Shown here in pieces: positions 56,718-64,000 of a DNA stretch of 64,000 nt. Where the stretch lies: positions 186,001 through 250,000 of the forward strand of contig JAKAUC010000013.1 of assembly GCA_021827865.1 (NCBI GenBank), written 5' to 3'. The notes under the pieces are model-generated. The model was not told the origin of the DNA and ran no database searches. It worked only from the letters and a program-made list of their open reading frames with translations. Every line of letters starts with the position of its first letter. Position 1 is the stretch's first letter. A program made the position numbers and the translations under genes. The stretch is from an archaeon (GTDB taxonomy: Archaea; Thermoproteota; Nitrososphaeria; Nitrososphaerales; Gagatemarchaeaceae).

Positions 56718-57727
56718 CCCTCGGAAGCCGCGGCTCTCTTCTCCTCCTTGTGGTAGAGGAAGCAGGCCACCTCCCTCCCCCCCGCGGCCGCCAGGGCGGG
56801 CTCCTTCTCCCTGCAGAGGTCGAAGGCGTGCTTGCACCTGTTGCTGTACCTGCACCCCCGGGGGAGGTCCGCGAAGCTCGGGGGGTCTCCAGAGATCTCC
56901 ACTTCGGTGACCTTCCTAGAGATGTCCATGGTTGGCACGCAGCTGAGCAGGTCCTGGGTGTACGGATGCATAGGCTCACCGATCACGTCCTTGGAGGACC
57001 CCCGCTCGACCACCTCCCCGGCGTACATCACAGCGACGCGGTCGGAGACGTACTGGGCGACCGCCATGTTGTGGCTGATGAAGAGGTAGGATGCCCCCGA
57101 CTTCGACTGGAGGTCCAGGAGCAGGTTCAGGATCTGGGCCTGAATCGAGACGTCCAGATTGGACGTAGGCTCGTCCAGGACGACGAACTGCGGGTCCCCG
57201 ACTATTGCCCTGGCGATCCCGATCCGCTGCCTCTGCCCCCCGGAGAACTCGTGGACGTACTTCGTCTTCGCCGACGGGTCGAGGCCCACCATGGACATGG
57301 CGCGGCTGGTCCTCTCGTCGATCTCGCCCGGGTCCTTCATCCCCGACCCGATCAACGGCTCTGACACTATGTCCTTCACGTGCAAGCGCGGGTCAAGGCT
57401 GGAGTAGGGGTCCTGGAAGACGATCTGCATCCGCCTCCGGAGCGCCCGCAGCTCGGAGCCCCTGGCCTCGTTGATGTCCTCCCCGTAGAACAGCACCCGC
57501 CCGGCGCTCGGTTTGACGAGCCTCAGAAGCGCGAAACCTAGGGTCGACTTGCCGCTCCCCGACTCCCCTATCACAGTCATCACCTCCCCCTTCCTGACGG
57601 AGAGGTCGACGCCGTCGACGGGCTTGATCACCCTGCGGGTGCTCCCGAGGAACCCCGTCCTGACCGCATAGGTGACGCTGAGCGCCTCAGCGCTCACCGC
57701 GTCCTCAGTAGAGGTGGCACGCGACAA
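56714..57727 (-). CDS. Peptide ABC importer ATP-binding protein (OppF/DppF)
   Basis: This 337-residue ATPase has Walker A GESGSGKSTLG, signature FSGGQRQRIGIARAI, Walker B FVVLDEPTSNLD, and the peptide-importer C-terminal cysteine region (RGCRYSNRCKHAFDLC). It is the last gene of a five-gene importer operon transcribed from 62625 down and overlaps the OppD gene by 23 bases. Confidence 0.95.
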   Translation of the reverse strand: MSRATSTEDAVSAEALSVTYAVRTGFLGSTRRVIKPVDGVDLSVRKGEVMTVIGESGSGKSTLGFALLRLVKPSAGRVLFYGEDINEARGSELRALRRRMQIVFQDPYSSLDPRLHVKDIVSEPLIGSGMKDPGEIDERTSRAMSMVGLDPSAKTKYVHEFSGGQRQRIGIARAIVGDPQFVVLDEPTSNLDVSIQAQILNLLLDLQSKSGASYLFISHNMAVAQYVSDRVAVMYAGEVVERGSSKDVIGEPMHPYTQDLLSCVPTMDISRKVTEVEISGDPPSFADLPRGCRYSNRCKHAFDLCREKEPALAAAGGREVACFLYHKEEKRAAASEG

Positions 57728-58739
57728 AGTGATCCTTCTCCATCTCCTTCATAGACGTCTCTTCGGTCCTGCACCTCTCCATCGCGAACTTGCAGCGGGG
57801 GTTGAACTTGCACCCTGACGGCAGCGCCAAGATGTCAGGAGGGGACCCAGGGATCTGCTCTATGCGCTTCCCCCCCTTGAACCCGCTGGGAATCGAGCCT
57901 ATCAGCCCCTTGGTGTACGGGTGGAGGGGGTTCTTGAGCACCGCCTCGGTCGGCCCGAGCTCCACCACCTCCCCGGCGTACATCACCGCGACCCTCTGCG
58001 CCACCTGCCCCACCACCAGGATGTCGTGGGAGACGAATATGACCGAGGTGCCTTCGTCCCTGCTGAGCCCCAGCAGGAGGGAAAGGACCTGAGCCTGGGT
58101 GGTGACGTCGAGAGCCGTGGTGGGCTCGTCGGCGACGAGGACCCGGGGGCGGAGCAGGAATGACATGGCGATCATCACCCTCTGCCTCTCGCCCCCCGAG
58201 AGCTCATGGGGATACTTCGACGCGGTCCTTTCCGGGTCGCTTATCCTCACCTGGCGGAGGGCATCCACCGCTTCCTTCGAGGGTGGCGCCGACCTCTCCG
58301 GCCCCAGGGCGAACCTCGGGTCGCGGCCGCCGGGGACAATCAAGGAGTCGGCCCGGTACATCTCGAGCTTGTGGTGCTCTCCCCTGGACCTGACCGCCTC
58401 GGACAGCTGCTCCGACACCCGCATGACCGGGTTGAGGCTGGTCATGGGCTCCTGGAATATCATGGTCATCCCTGCCCCTCGGTAGCGGTGGGCCTCCCTG
58501 GAGGGGAGCCCCACCATGTCCCTGCCGAGGACCTCGATCCTCCCCCTCGCCTTCGCGTTGGCCGGGAGGAGCTTCATGATCGCCAGCGCCAGGCTGCTCT
58601 TCCCCGAGCCGCTCTCACCGACGACGCCTATCACCTCGCCCGCCCCCACCGTCAGGTCGACCCCGCGGACGGCGCTGGCCCAGGTCGCCTTCGTCCGATA
58701 GTCCACCCACAGCCCCGACACCTTCAGCGCGTCTGTCAT
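57705..58739 (-). CDS. Peptide ABC importer ATP-binding protein (OppD/DppD)
   Basis: This 344-residue ATPase has Walker A GESGSGKSSLA, signature LSGGERQRVMIAMSF, Walker B VLVADEPTTALD and a C-terminal cysteine cluster (GCKFNPRCKFAMERC). An insertion of about 40 residues lies between the Q-loop and the signature (YRADSLIVPGGRDPRFALGP). ATG at 58739 overlaps the permease stop (ATGA). It pairs with OppF as the energising heterodimer. Confidence 0.95.
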   Translation of the reverse strand: MTDALKVSGLWVDYRTKATWASAVRGVDLTVGAGEVIGVVGESGSGKSSLALAIMKLLPANAKARGRIEVLGRDMVGLPSREAHRYRGAGMTMIFQEPMTSLNPVMRVSEQLSEAVRSRGEHHKLEMYRADSLIVPGGRDPRFALGPERSAPPSKEAVDALRQVRISDPERTASKYPHELSGGERQRVMIAMSFLLRPRVLVADEPTTALDVTTQAQVLSLLLGLSRDEGTSVIFVSHDILVVGQVAQRVAVMYAGEVVELGPTEAVLKNPLHPYTKGLIGSIPSGFKGGKRIEQIPGSPPDILALPSGCKFNPRCKFAMERCRTEETSMKEMEKDHFVACHLY

Positions 58740-59620
58740 CTCTGTCCCCTCAGCCTGGGGTCGAACACGTCCCTCAGCCCCTCGCCCGCCAGCGAGAACC
58801 CCAGCGCGAGCAGCATCAGGATGAGCCCCGGAAAGAAGGACCACCACCAGTTCCCCGGGAGCGCGGTCAGGCCGTCGTAGACCATCCTTCCAAGCTCCGG
58901 GGTCGGTGGAGCCACCCCCAGCCCGAAGAAGGCGAACACAGAGTACAGAAGCAGCGTGGTCCCCATGTCGAGGGTCGCATAGACCGCCATGACCGAGGCC
59001 AGATGAGGGATCACGTGCATCCTTATGATCCTGAGCTTTCCGAGACCGGAGGCCTCGGCCGCGCGGACGAAGGGCATCTGCTTGATCGTGATCACCTGCG
59101 CCCGGGCGAGCCTCGTGTAGAAGGGCCACCCTACGACTATCAACGCCAGCTCGGTGAAGACGACGCGGAGGCCCTCATCCGTCGCACCCAGGACGGCGGC
59201 TATCGTGAGGGCAAGGACCACGGTAGGGAACGCGAAGAAGAGGTCGGCGACCCTCAGCACGAGCTCCTCGACCCACCCCCCGAGGTATCCGGCGAAGGTC
59301 CCCAGGAGCAGCCCGATGGCGACGCTCGCACCGACCACTTCGAACGGGATGACGATGTCGATGGGGAGGGCGGCGATCACCCTGGCGAAGATGTCCCTCC
59401 CCTCGGCGTCGGTACCGAAAAAGTGCGCCAGTGACGGGGGGGCGTTGGAGCTGCCGAAGTTGAGGGCGTTGGGCGGGTATCTGGCTATGAGGTGGTAGGT
59501 CGGGGGCCAGGCGGCCAAGACGGAAAGGAACAGGAATGCCACCAGTATGCCCACCCCGACGAGGGTGGCCCAGTTCCCGAAGATTATCTCCAGAGTAACG
59601 GACGAGCCGCTCTTGCTCAA
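58736..59620 (-). CDS. Peptide ABC importer permease (OppC/DppC)
   Basis: This 294-residue inner membrane protein has six hydrophobic segments. HFFGTDAEGRDIFARVIAAL is the N-terminal OppC signature and RAAEASGLGKLRIIRMHVIP is the EAA loop that contacts the ATPases. Start ATG overlaps the stop of the DppB gene. It forms the channel with DppB. Confidence 0.95.
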   Translation of the reverse strand: MSKSGSSVTLEIIFGNWATLVGVGILVAFLFLSVLAAWPPTYHLIARYPPNALNFGSSNAPPSLAHFFGTDAEGRDIFARVIAALPIDIVIPFEVVGASVAIGLLLGTFAGYLGGWVEELVLRVADLFFAFPTVVLALTIAAVLGATDEGLRVVFTELALIVVGWPFYTRLARAQVITIKQMPFVRAAEASGLGKLRIIRMHVIPHLASVMAVYATLDMGTTLLLYSVFAFFGLGVAPPTPELGRMVYDGLTALPGNWWWSFFPGLILMLLALGFSLAGEGLRDVFDPRLRGQR

Positions 59621-60684
59621 TAGCCCACCCTGGTCCTTGGGTCGAGGAAGCCGTACCCGATGTCGACCACCAGGTTGCTGATGATGATCACCACCGTGAT
59701 GAGTATGAGGGTCCCAATCAACGAGGGGGTGTCGAAGGTGATGAGGCTCTCGGCGACGTAGTATCCCAGCCCATAGTAGCCATAGATCGTCTCGACGACC
59801 AGGCTGCCGGTCACAAGGCCAGCGAACACCACCCCCATCAGTGTGAACGCTGGGAGGAGGGAGTTCCTGAGGGCGTGCTTGAATATCACCGCGCTCTCCC
59901 TGAGCCCCTTGGCCCTGGCCGTGCGGACGTAGTCCTGGTCGAGGACCTCGAGCATGGACACCTTGACTAGCCTGACGATCCCGCCGAACCCGAATAGGAT
60001 CAGGGTCACGGTGGGGAGGACCGCGTGGGACACCGCAGAGGAGAAGGCGGCCCAGTCTCCGACGAGGAGGGCGTTCAGTATGGGCATGTTATCCACCAGC
60101 CAGAACCCGGTCACCCTGCCCGCGATGGGATTGTAGAACTGGAACTTGGGGACAGTCGCCCCCAGTATGGGGTCGATGGGCTGCGAAGAGGGGAAGGTGT
60201 GTGTCCCGTAGGCGAAGAGGAGGAGGAGGCCGAGGGCGACCAGGAAGGGGGGCGCGCTCCGGACGGTGGTGTAGGTCACCTTGATCACGTTGTCCACGGC
60301 CCCGTTGGGCCGCATGGCGGACACCACCCCAAGGGCCATCTCGAGGCCTATCTTGAAGACGAAGGCAATGATGGTCAGCTCGAGGGTGACAGGGAGGTAC
60401 TCTTCGATGAGCGAGATCACAGGCTGCTGGTAGAGGGGCGAAATCCCCCAGTTACCGGTGAAGACGTTGATCATGTAGTAGTAGAACTGCACGTACCACG
60501 GGCTGTTCAGATGGTACATCTGCGCCACGAGGGCGACCTGGGCCTTGGTGGACTCCGGGCCCGCCCAGATCACGGCCGGGTTGGGCGCGGCTATGTTGGT
60601 GAGATAGAATATTATGAGGAGCTCCCCGATGATGACAAAGAAGGAAAACAGCACCCTTCGGGCTATGTAGGTAGCTAGCCCCAA
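59617..60684 (-). CDS. Peptide ABC importer permease (OppB/DppB)
   Basis: This 355-residue protein has six or so membrane segments. The start (MGLATYIARRVLFSFFVIIGELL) and RTARAKGLRESAVIFKHALRNSLLP (the EAA loop) mark OppB. A long periplasmic segment after TM1 is present (PAVIWAGPESTKAQVALVAQ). It is nine bases after the substrate-binding protein gene. Confidence 0.95.
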   Translation of the reverse strand: MGLATYIARRVLFSFFVIIGELLIIFYLTNIAAPNPAVIWAGPESTKAQVALVAQMYHLNSPWYVQFYYYMINVFTGNWGISPLYQQPVISLIEEYLPVTLELTIIAFVFKIGLEMALGVVSAMRPNGAVDNVIKVTYTTVRSAPPFLVALGLLLLFAYGTHTFPSSQPIDPILGATVPKFQFYNPIAGRVTGFWLVDNMPILNALLVGDWAAFSSAVSHAVLPTVTLILFGFGGIVRLVKVSMLEVLDQDYVRTARAKGLRESAVIFKHALRNSLLPAFTLMGVVFAGLVTGSLVVETIYGYYGLGYYVAESLITFDTPSLIGTLILITVVIIISNLVVDIGYGFLDPRTRVGY

Positions 60685-60693
60685 CGCTTCTTC

Positions 60694-62625
60694 CTAATAG
60701 AGAGTCGCGTAGAAGGTCCCTAGCAGGGCTGCGTTCCAGGCGAAGCCGTGGAGGCTCGACGAGGATACGGTGTAGGCGGTGAAGTCGTCCAGCCAGACGT
60801 ACTGCGCCTGTTGCTTGTAGATGTTGGTCATGTTGTTGTAGTACTGCTGCAGCAGAGTCGGATTGGAGGTGTGAATCGCCTCGTTGATGAGCTGCACCAC
60901 CTGGGTGTTGTTGAAGTAGGCGGGGTCGCCGTGGTGGCACCTCGCGGGGCAGTTGCCGAGGTATGCCGACGGGTCGGATGGCCCGACGAAGACCACAGAG
61001 TTTGCAGCGATTTGGAACGCTGGATAGTTCGACGACGTCGCGGGGTTCAGCATGTCTTCGATGATGGTCGTGAAAGCCTCTGGGGCGAGATTAACGGTGA
61101 CGCCTATCGCGGCGAGCTGCGACTGGATCACCGTCGCCTCCTCCTGGTCGGCCGCGCTCCCCGCGGTGTAGATCAGGTTGAGGGCCGGGAGGGTTCTACC
61201 GCCGCTGTTGATCACGGTCCCGTTCGGCAGGCTCACCTTGAAGCCAGCCTGGGAAAGCTGCTGAATCGCCGTGTTGGCGTTGTAGGCGTACCCTGGAATC
61301 GAGGGGTTGTAGTAAGCCATGGCAGGGTCGAGGGGTCCGACGTACGGCTGGCTGTATCCTGAGTAGACTTGCTGTTGGATCTGAGTCGGGTTGACCCCGT
61401 ACTCCAGCGCCATCCTCACCCCCGTGATGTTGTACGGGTACTGGTAAGCGTCGATGGCCAGGAAGTCTATGGTCGGTGTCGGCCCCCAGTTGTATATCGT
61501 GACCCCGGAGTAGTTGGTCACCTCGTGCAAGTCCGGTATCTCCACCTGGGAGATCTGGGCATGGCCCGACTGGATGTCGGCCACCCTAGTCGCCTCGCTC
61601 GACTGGTAGTCTATCACTACGGTCTTGATCGCCGGAGGGGTGAGCCACACGCTGCGCTGCGACGCTGGAATCTGGGAGGCCCAGTAGTTCGAGTTTGCCA
61701 CCAGGACGACGTTGGAGCCGCCCAGGGGGGTGGTGAGGGTGTACGGCCCCGACCCCAGCGCGTTCTTTGTGGTGTAGGAGTTCGCGGTGTCGATCTGCAC
61801 TCCGCCGTTGGCGTCGACGAAGACAGGGCTGACGGCGTCGCCGAGCCCGCCGGAAATCACCTGGAGGAAGTCAGCGTAGGGGAAGTCGAGGTTGATCTTC
61901 ACCTGGTCGGTCCCCGAGACAGACACAGCCTGGTTAGAGTATGACATTATGGTCCCGATGGTGGAGTTCGCCGCGTTGAAGTGCGAAAGTATCGAAGCGA
62001 GGTCCTCGGACGCCTGCTGGTCCGCCTTCAGCTGGTTCGAAGAGAAAGTGTAGCCGCCAGCGGCCAGGGCCTGCTCAGCCCCGAATGGGAGCCTGATGTT
62101 CCCCTTAGTCGTGGCTGTCACGTTCCCGGTGAAGCCTCCCCCTCCGTTTATCGCAAGGACCTGGCTCACATACGAGGAGATGCCGAGGTTCAGGATCATG
62201 GTCCTGTAGAACGAGTACCAGATCGTGCTAGCGTTGAGCGGCGTCCCGTTGCTGAACGACTCGGACGGCCAGAGGTTGAAGGTGTAGTTCAACCCGTTCG
62301 AAGATACCGACCAGTTCTCGGCGAGCACGCCTACGAAGCTCGAGCCGCTCCTGCCGTTGTAGAACACCAGTCCTTGGTACACGTTCTGCATTATCTCTCC
62401 GCCAGGGACGTCATAGCTGGAAGCGGGGTCCACGCTCACAGGAGCGGGGATTTCGTCGACGGTGACGGAGGCCGGCGCCTGCACCGCGGACGTCGTGCTG
62501 CTGGTGTGGCTCGGGGGCAAGACTACGAAGAAGTACGCGGCCCCTGCTACCACGAGGATGACAACGACGATGACTGCAACGACTACCCGGGCGATGCCTG
62601 AGTGGCGATTACGCAACCAGTCCAC
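60694..62625 (-). CDS. Peptide ABC importer substrate-binding protein (SBP_bac_5), membrane-anchored
   Basis: This 643-residue protein has one N-terminal span (VVVAVIVVVILVVAGAAYFF) as anchor and a Ser/Thr linker. The family-5 binding domain follows with DPASSYDVPGGEIMQNVYQG, SSNGLNYTFNLWPSESFSNG and repeated extracellular-type Asn-x-Ser/Thr sites. It binds oligopeptides or similar solutes outside the cell and feeds DppBC. GTG start at 62625; a TATA-like TTATATG (62643-62649) is 22 nt upstream. Two TGTACA boxes lie just beyond. Confidence 0.92.
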   Translation of the reverse strand: MDWLRNRHSGIARVVVAVIVVVILVVAGAAYFFVVLPPSHTSSTTSAVQAPASVTVDEIPAPVSVDPASSYDVPGGEIMQNVYQGLVFYNGRSGSSFVGVLAENWSVSSNGLNYTFNLWPSESFSNGTPLNASTIWYSFYRTMILNLGISSYVSQVLAINGGGGFTGNVTATTKGNIRLPFGAEQALAAGGYTFSSNQLKADQQASEDLASILSHFNAANSTIGTIMSYSNQAVSVSGTDQVKINLDFPYADFLQVISGGLGDAVSPVFVDANGGVQIDTANSYTTKNALGSGPYTLTTPLGGSNVVLVANSNYWASQIPASQRSVWLTPPAIKTVVIDYQSSEATRVADIQSGHAQISQVEIPDLHEVTNYSGVTIYNWGPTPTIDFLAIDAYQYPYNITGVRMALEYGVNPTQIQQQVYSGYSQPYVGPLDPAMAYYNPSIPGYAYNANTAIQQLSQAGFKVSLPNGTVINSGGRTLPALNLIYTAGSAADQEEATVIQSQLAAIGVTVNLAPEAFTTIIEDMLNPATSSNYPAFQIAANSVVFVGPSDPSAYLGNCPARCHHGDPAYFNNTQVVQLINEAIHTSNPTLLQQYYNNMTNIYKQQAQYVWLDDFTAYTVSSSSLHGFAWNAALLGTFYATLY

Positions 62626-62661
62626 CCCTACCGCGTCGGCAACATATAAGCAAGATTAGCG

Positions 62662-62677
62662 TGTACAGAAGTGTACA
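62662..62677. promoter_or_regulatory. Paired TGTACA boxes upstream of the peptide importer
   Basis: TGTACA-GAAG-TGTACA is a direct repeat of a palindromic hexamer. Its outer layout, TGTA-N8-TACA, is the same as in the operators at 15310 and 15960. It lies 13 bases beyond the TATA-like element of the substrate-binding protein gene. Confidence 0.4.
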
Positions 62678-62720
62678 TTCAGCTGGCGCTCGCGGGAGCT
62701 GCCCTGCTCGACCCGGCCGG

Positions 62721-63854
62721 TCAGGCTGTCTGAGCCCGGAGCAACCCGGATATCCTCGACACCCCTTCCTTGATCCTGGGCCCCTCTTCGGCGCAGAAGA
62801 CCAGCCGGATGTGCCCTTCGCCGCTGGGGCCGTACTTGGCCCCTGGCATGGTCTTGACCCCGGCCTTCTTCTCGAGGTCCGAGGAGAGATTGACCGAGTC
62901 CCGGGAATAGGCAGAGAAGTTCGGGAACACCTCGAAACCCGCATTCGGGGTGTCGCAAGCTACATCCTTGATCTGGGCCAGCGCCTCCAGCATCACCCGA
63001 CGTCTCCCTTCCAGTTCCACCACCATGGCCCGAACCGACTCCGAGCACTGAGCCAGGGCTGCCGCGCCCGCGTACCGCACGGCGTAGCTGACTCCGCCGT
63101 TGTACTCCTCCGAAAGCCGCTTAATCCTTTCAGCGTTCTCCTTCCCCGTCACCACGTAGCCAAGCCGCCAGCCCGTCATGGCGTAGGTCTTGGAGAAGCT
63201 GCTCACGACGTACACCTGGCCGAGGAGAGCCCTGTCGTCGAGGATCGAGTGGTGAGAAGACCCGTCGAAGAGAACCCTGGAGTAGCACTCGTCGAGCAGT
63301 AGCGAGACCCCCCTGTTCTCCTTGAGCAGTTCGCCGAGGGCGTCCAGCTCGGCCCGGCTGCACACGGTGCCGGTCGGATTGTTCGGGTCGCAGAGGTAGA
63401 CCATCCTGGTCTTCTTGGTCAACGCAGACTTGACGGCGTCCACATCCAGCCGCCAGTGCTCCTCCTCGAGGAGGGGGACGAAGACCGGCCTCAGGCCGAA
63501 CACGCCAAGCTTCTCTATGAGGGCGCTGTAGGTCGGCTCTGGGACGACCATCTCATCACCGGGCCTGGCGCAGACCTGGATCGAGAGGGAGAGCGCTTCC
63601 TGGGCCCCGTGGGTCGGACAGACTTCGTTCATGGGGTCGACCTGGACGCCCTGCTCCTCCTGATAATATCGGGCCAGCGCCTTTTCGAGGACGTGTTCGT
63701 CAAACCCCGGGGCAGGAAAATAGTGAGTGCAACCATTGCTCACAGCGAAGTTGAAGGCGTCGACGATCTTTGGGTCGGTCCTGAAGCCCGGGTCGGCGAC
63801 CCACATGTTGATCGGCCCCCCTCGGTCGCTCTCGTGGTCTTCGGCGCCTGCCAT
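62721..63854 (-). CDS. Class I/II aminotransferase
   Basis: This 377-residue PLP enzyme of the aspartate aminotransferase family has LCDPNNPTGTVCSRAELDAL, SLLLDECYS (PLP Asp/Tyr region), SSFSKTYAMTGWRLGYVV with the Schiff-base lysine, and GHIRLVFCAEE with the substrate Arg. The N-terminus is short. Specificity (Asp, aromatic or Ala) is not evident. It is 95 bp upstream of, and codirectional with, the peptide importer, which fits amino-acid use after peptide uptake. Confidence 0.93.
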   Translation of the reverse strand: MAGAEDHESDRGGPINMWVADPGFRTDPKIVDAFNFAVSNGCTHYFPAPGFDEHVLEKALARYYQEEQGVQVDPMNEVCPTHGAQEALSLSIQVCARPGDEMVVPEPTYSALIEKLGVFGLRPVFVPLLEEEHWRLDVDAVKSALTKKTRMVYLCDPNNPTGTVCSRAELDALGELLKENRGVSLLLDECYSRVLFDGSSHHSILDDRALLGQVYVVSSFSKTYAMTGWRLGYVVTGKENAERIKRLSEEYNGGVSYAVRYAGAAALAQCSESVRAMVVELEGRRRVMLEALAQIKDVACDTPNAGFEVFPNFSAYSRDSVNLSSDLEKKAGVKTMPGAKYGPSGEGHIRLVFCAEEGPRIKEGVSRISGLLRAQTA

Positions 63855-64000
63855 GGCGGGCCCCCGGAGCCGGGCGCTCTATTTCTTCCTTCGGCCCGTG
63901 CTGGTCATGGGGGAGGCCGCAGGCGCCCGGCAGGTCTAGCAGGCTGGCAGGACCGCGCGTTATGGCCGGCCTTCGCCCCCCCATCAGATGCTGCGCCTTG
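63855..64000. other. Window end, no gene seen
   Basis: The last 146 bases show no supported gene; the short open frames are GC-driven. Confidence 0.4.

Noticed and set aside
1-64000. CRISPR arrays, rRNA genes, transposases or phage genes
   Set aside because: None was recognised: no regularly spaced repeats, no rRNA motifs and no transposase or capsid motifs on either strand.

Overview
The window is 64 kb of GC-rich, gene-dense archaeal chromosome. Archaeal markers are a histone fold protein, ribosomal protein eS17, a Cgi121-type KEOPS subunit, a SerK-like ParB-fold kinase, an archaeal triosephosphate isomerase and class I aldolase, and a THUMP protein. Many start codons lie 25-30 nt downstream of a TATA-like element, so leaderless transcription looks common. 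TTG and GTG starts are frequent. Genes inside operons instead carry Shine-Dalgarno-like sequences or overlap as ATGA/TTGA. The gene content best fits a TACK-type lineage, perhaps a Nitrososphaeria/Thaumarchaeota relative that does not oxidise ammonia. That placement is inference; there is no rRNA in the window.

Layout. 1-6 kb: a molybdenum hydroxylase of the CoxL/CoxM/CoxS type (large subunit cut by the window edge), with CoxG-, XdhC-, MoaB- and MoeB/rhodanese-type maturation genes. 6-7.7 kb: a GNAT enzyme and a coiled-coil protein. 7.9-15.1 kb (minus strand): six overlapping genes for a complex I / group 4 hydrogenase-like membrane complex. Its large subunit has lost all four Ni-Fe cysteines, as in the Ehr (energy-converting hydrogenase related) class. 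15.3-17.1 kb: a ChrB-domain gene flanked by two copies of the palindrome TGTAAC-N4-GTTACA, then two related ribbon-helix-helix-like genes and a 48-residue membrane peptide. 17-29.6 kb: an ABC-2 exporter, tRNA-Glu, histone, TatD, eS17, SerK, a MoaD-like protein, Cgi121, a THUMP protein, Sua5, a 30-residue acidic peptide, triosephosphate isomerase, glutamate dehydrogenase, fructose bisphosphatase, aldolase, and a PadR-controlled ABC-2 exporter. 29.8-47 kb: two cation/proton antiporters, two class V aminotransferases, an APC permease, tRNA-Gln, a HAD phosphatase, ArgRS, a GtrA-like protein, a heterodimeric ABC exporter, an MFS transporter, and tRNA-Arg with a roughly 15-nt insertion.

47.2-53.6 kb is looser accessory DNA, with a decayed winged-helix gene fragment, several 270-550 bp stretches without genes, and scattered small enzymes. 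53.6-56.7 kb encodes a quinol-oxidising module: a cupredoxin, a Rieske protein, a fused cytochrome b and a small membrane protein. The cytochrome b has lysine where the fourth heme-ligating histidine is expected. 56.7-63.9 kb holds a complete dipeptide/oligopeptide ABC importer and a class I/II aminotransferase.

Together the genes suggest a heterotrophic, peptide- and amino-acid-using archaeon. It would import peptides, transaminate and deaminate amino acids, run gluconeogenesis, and feed electrons into two membrane modules: the Ehr-like complex and a Rieske/cytochrome b complex. The most unusual feature is the Ehr-like operon with its adjacent palindrome-marked regulatory block.
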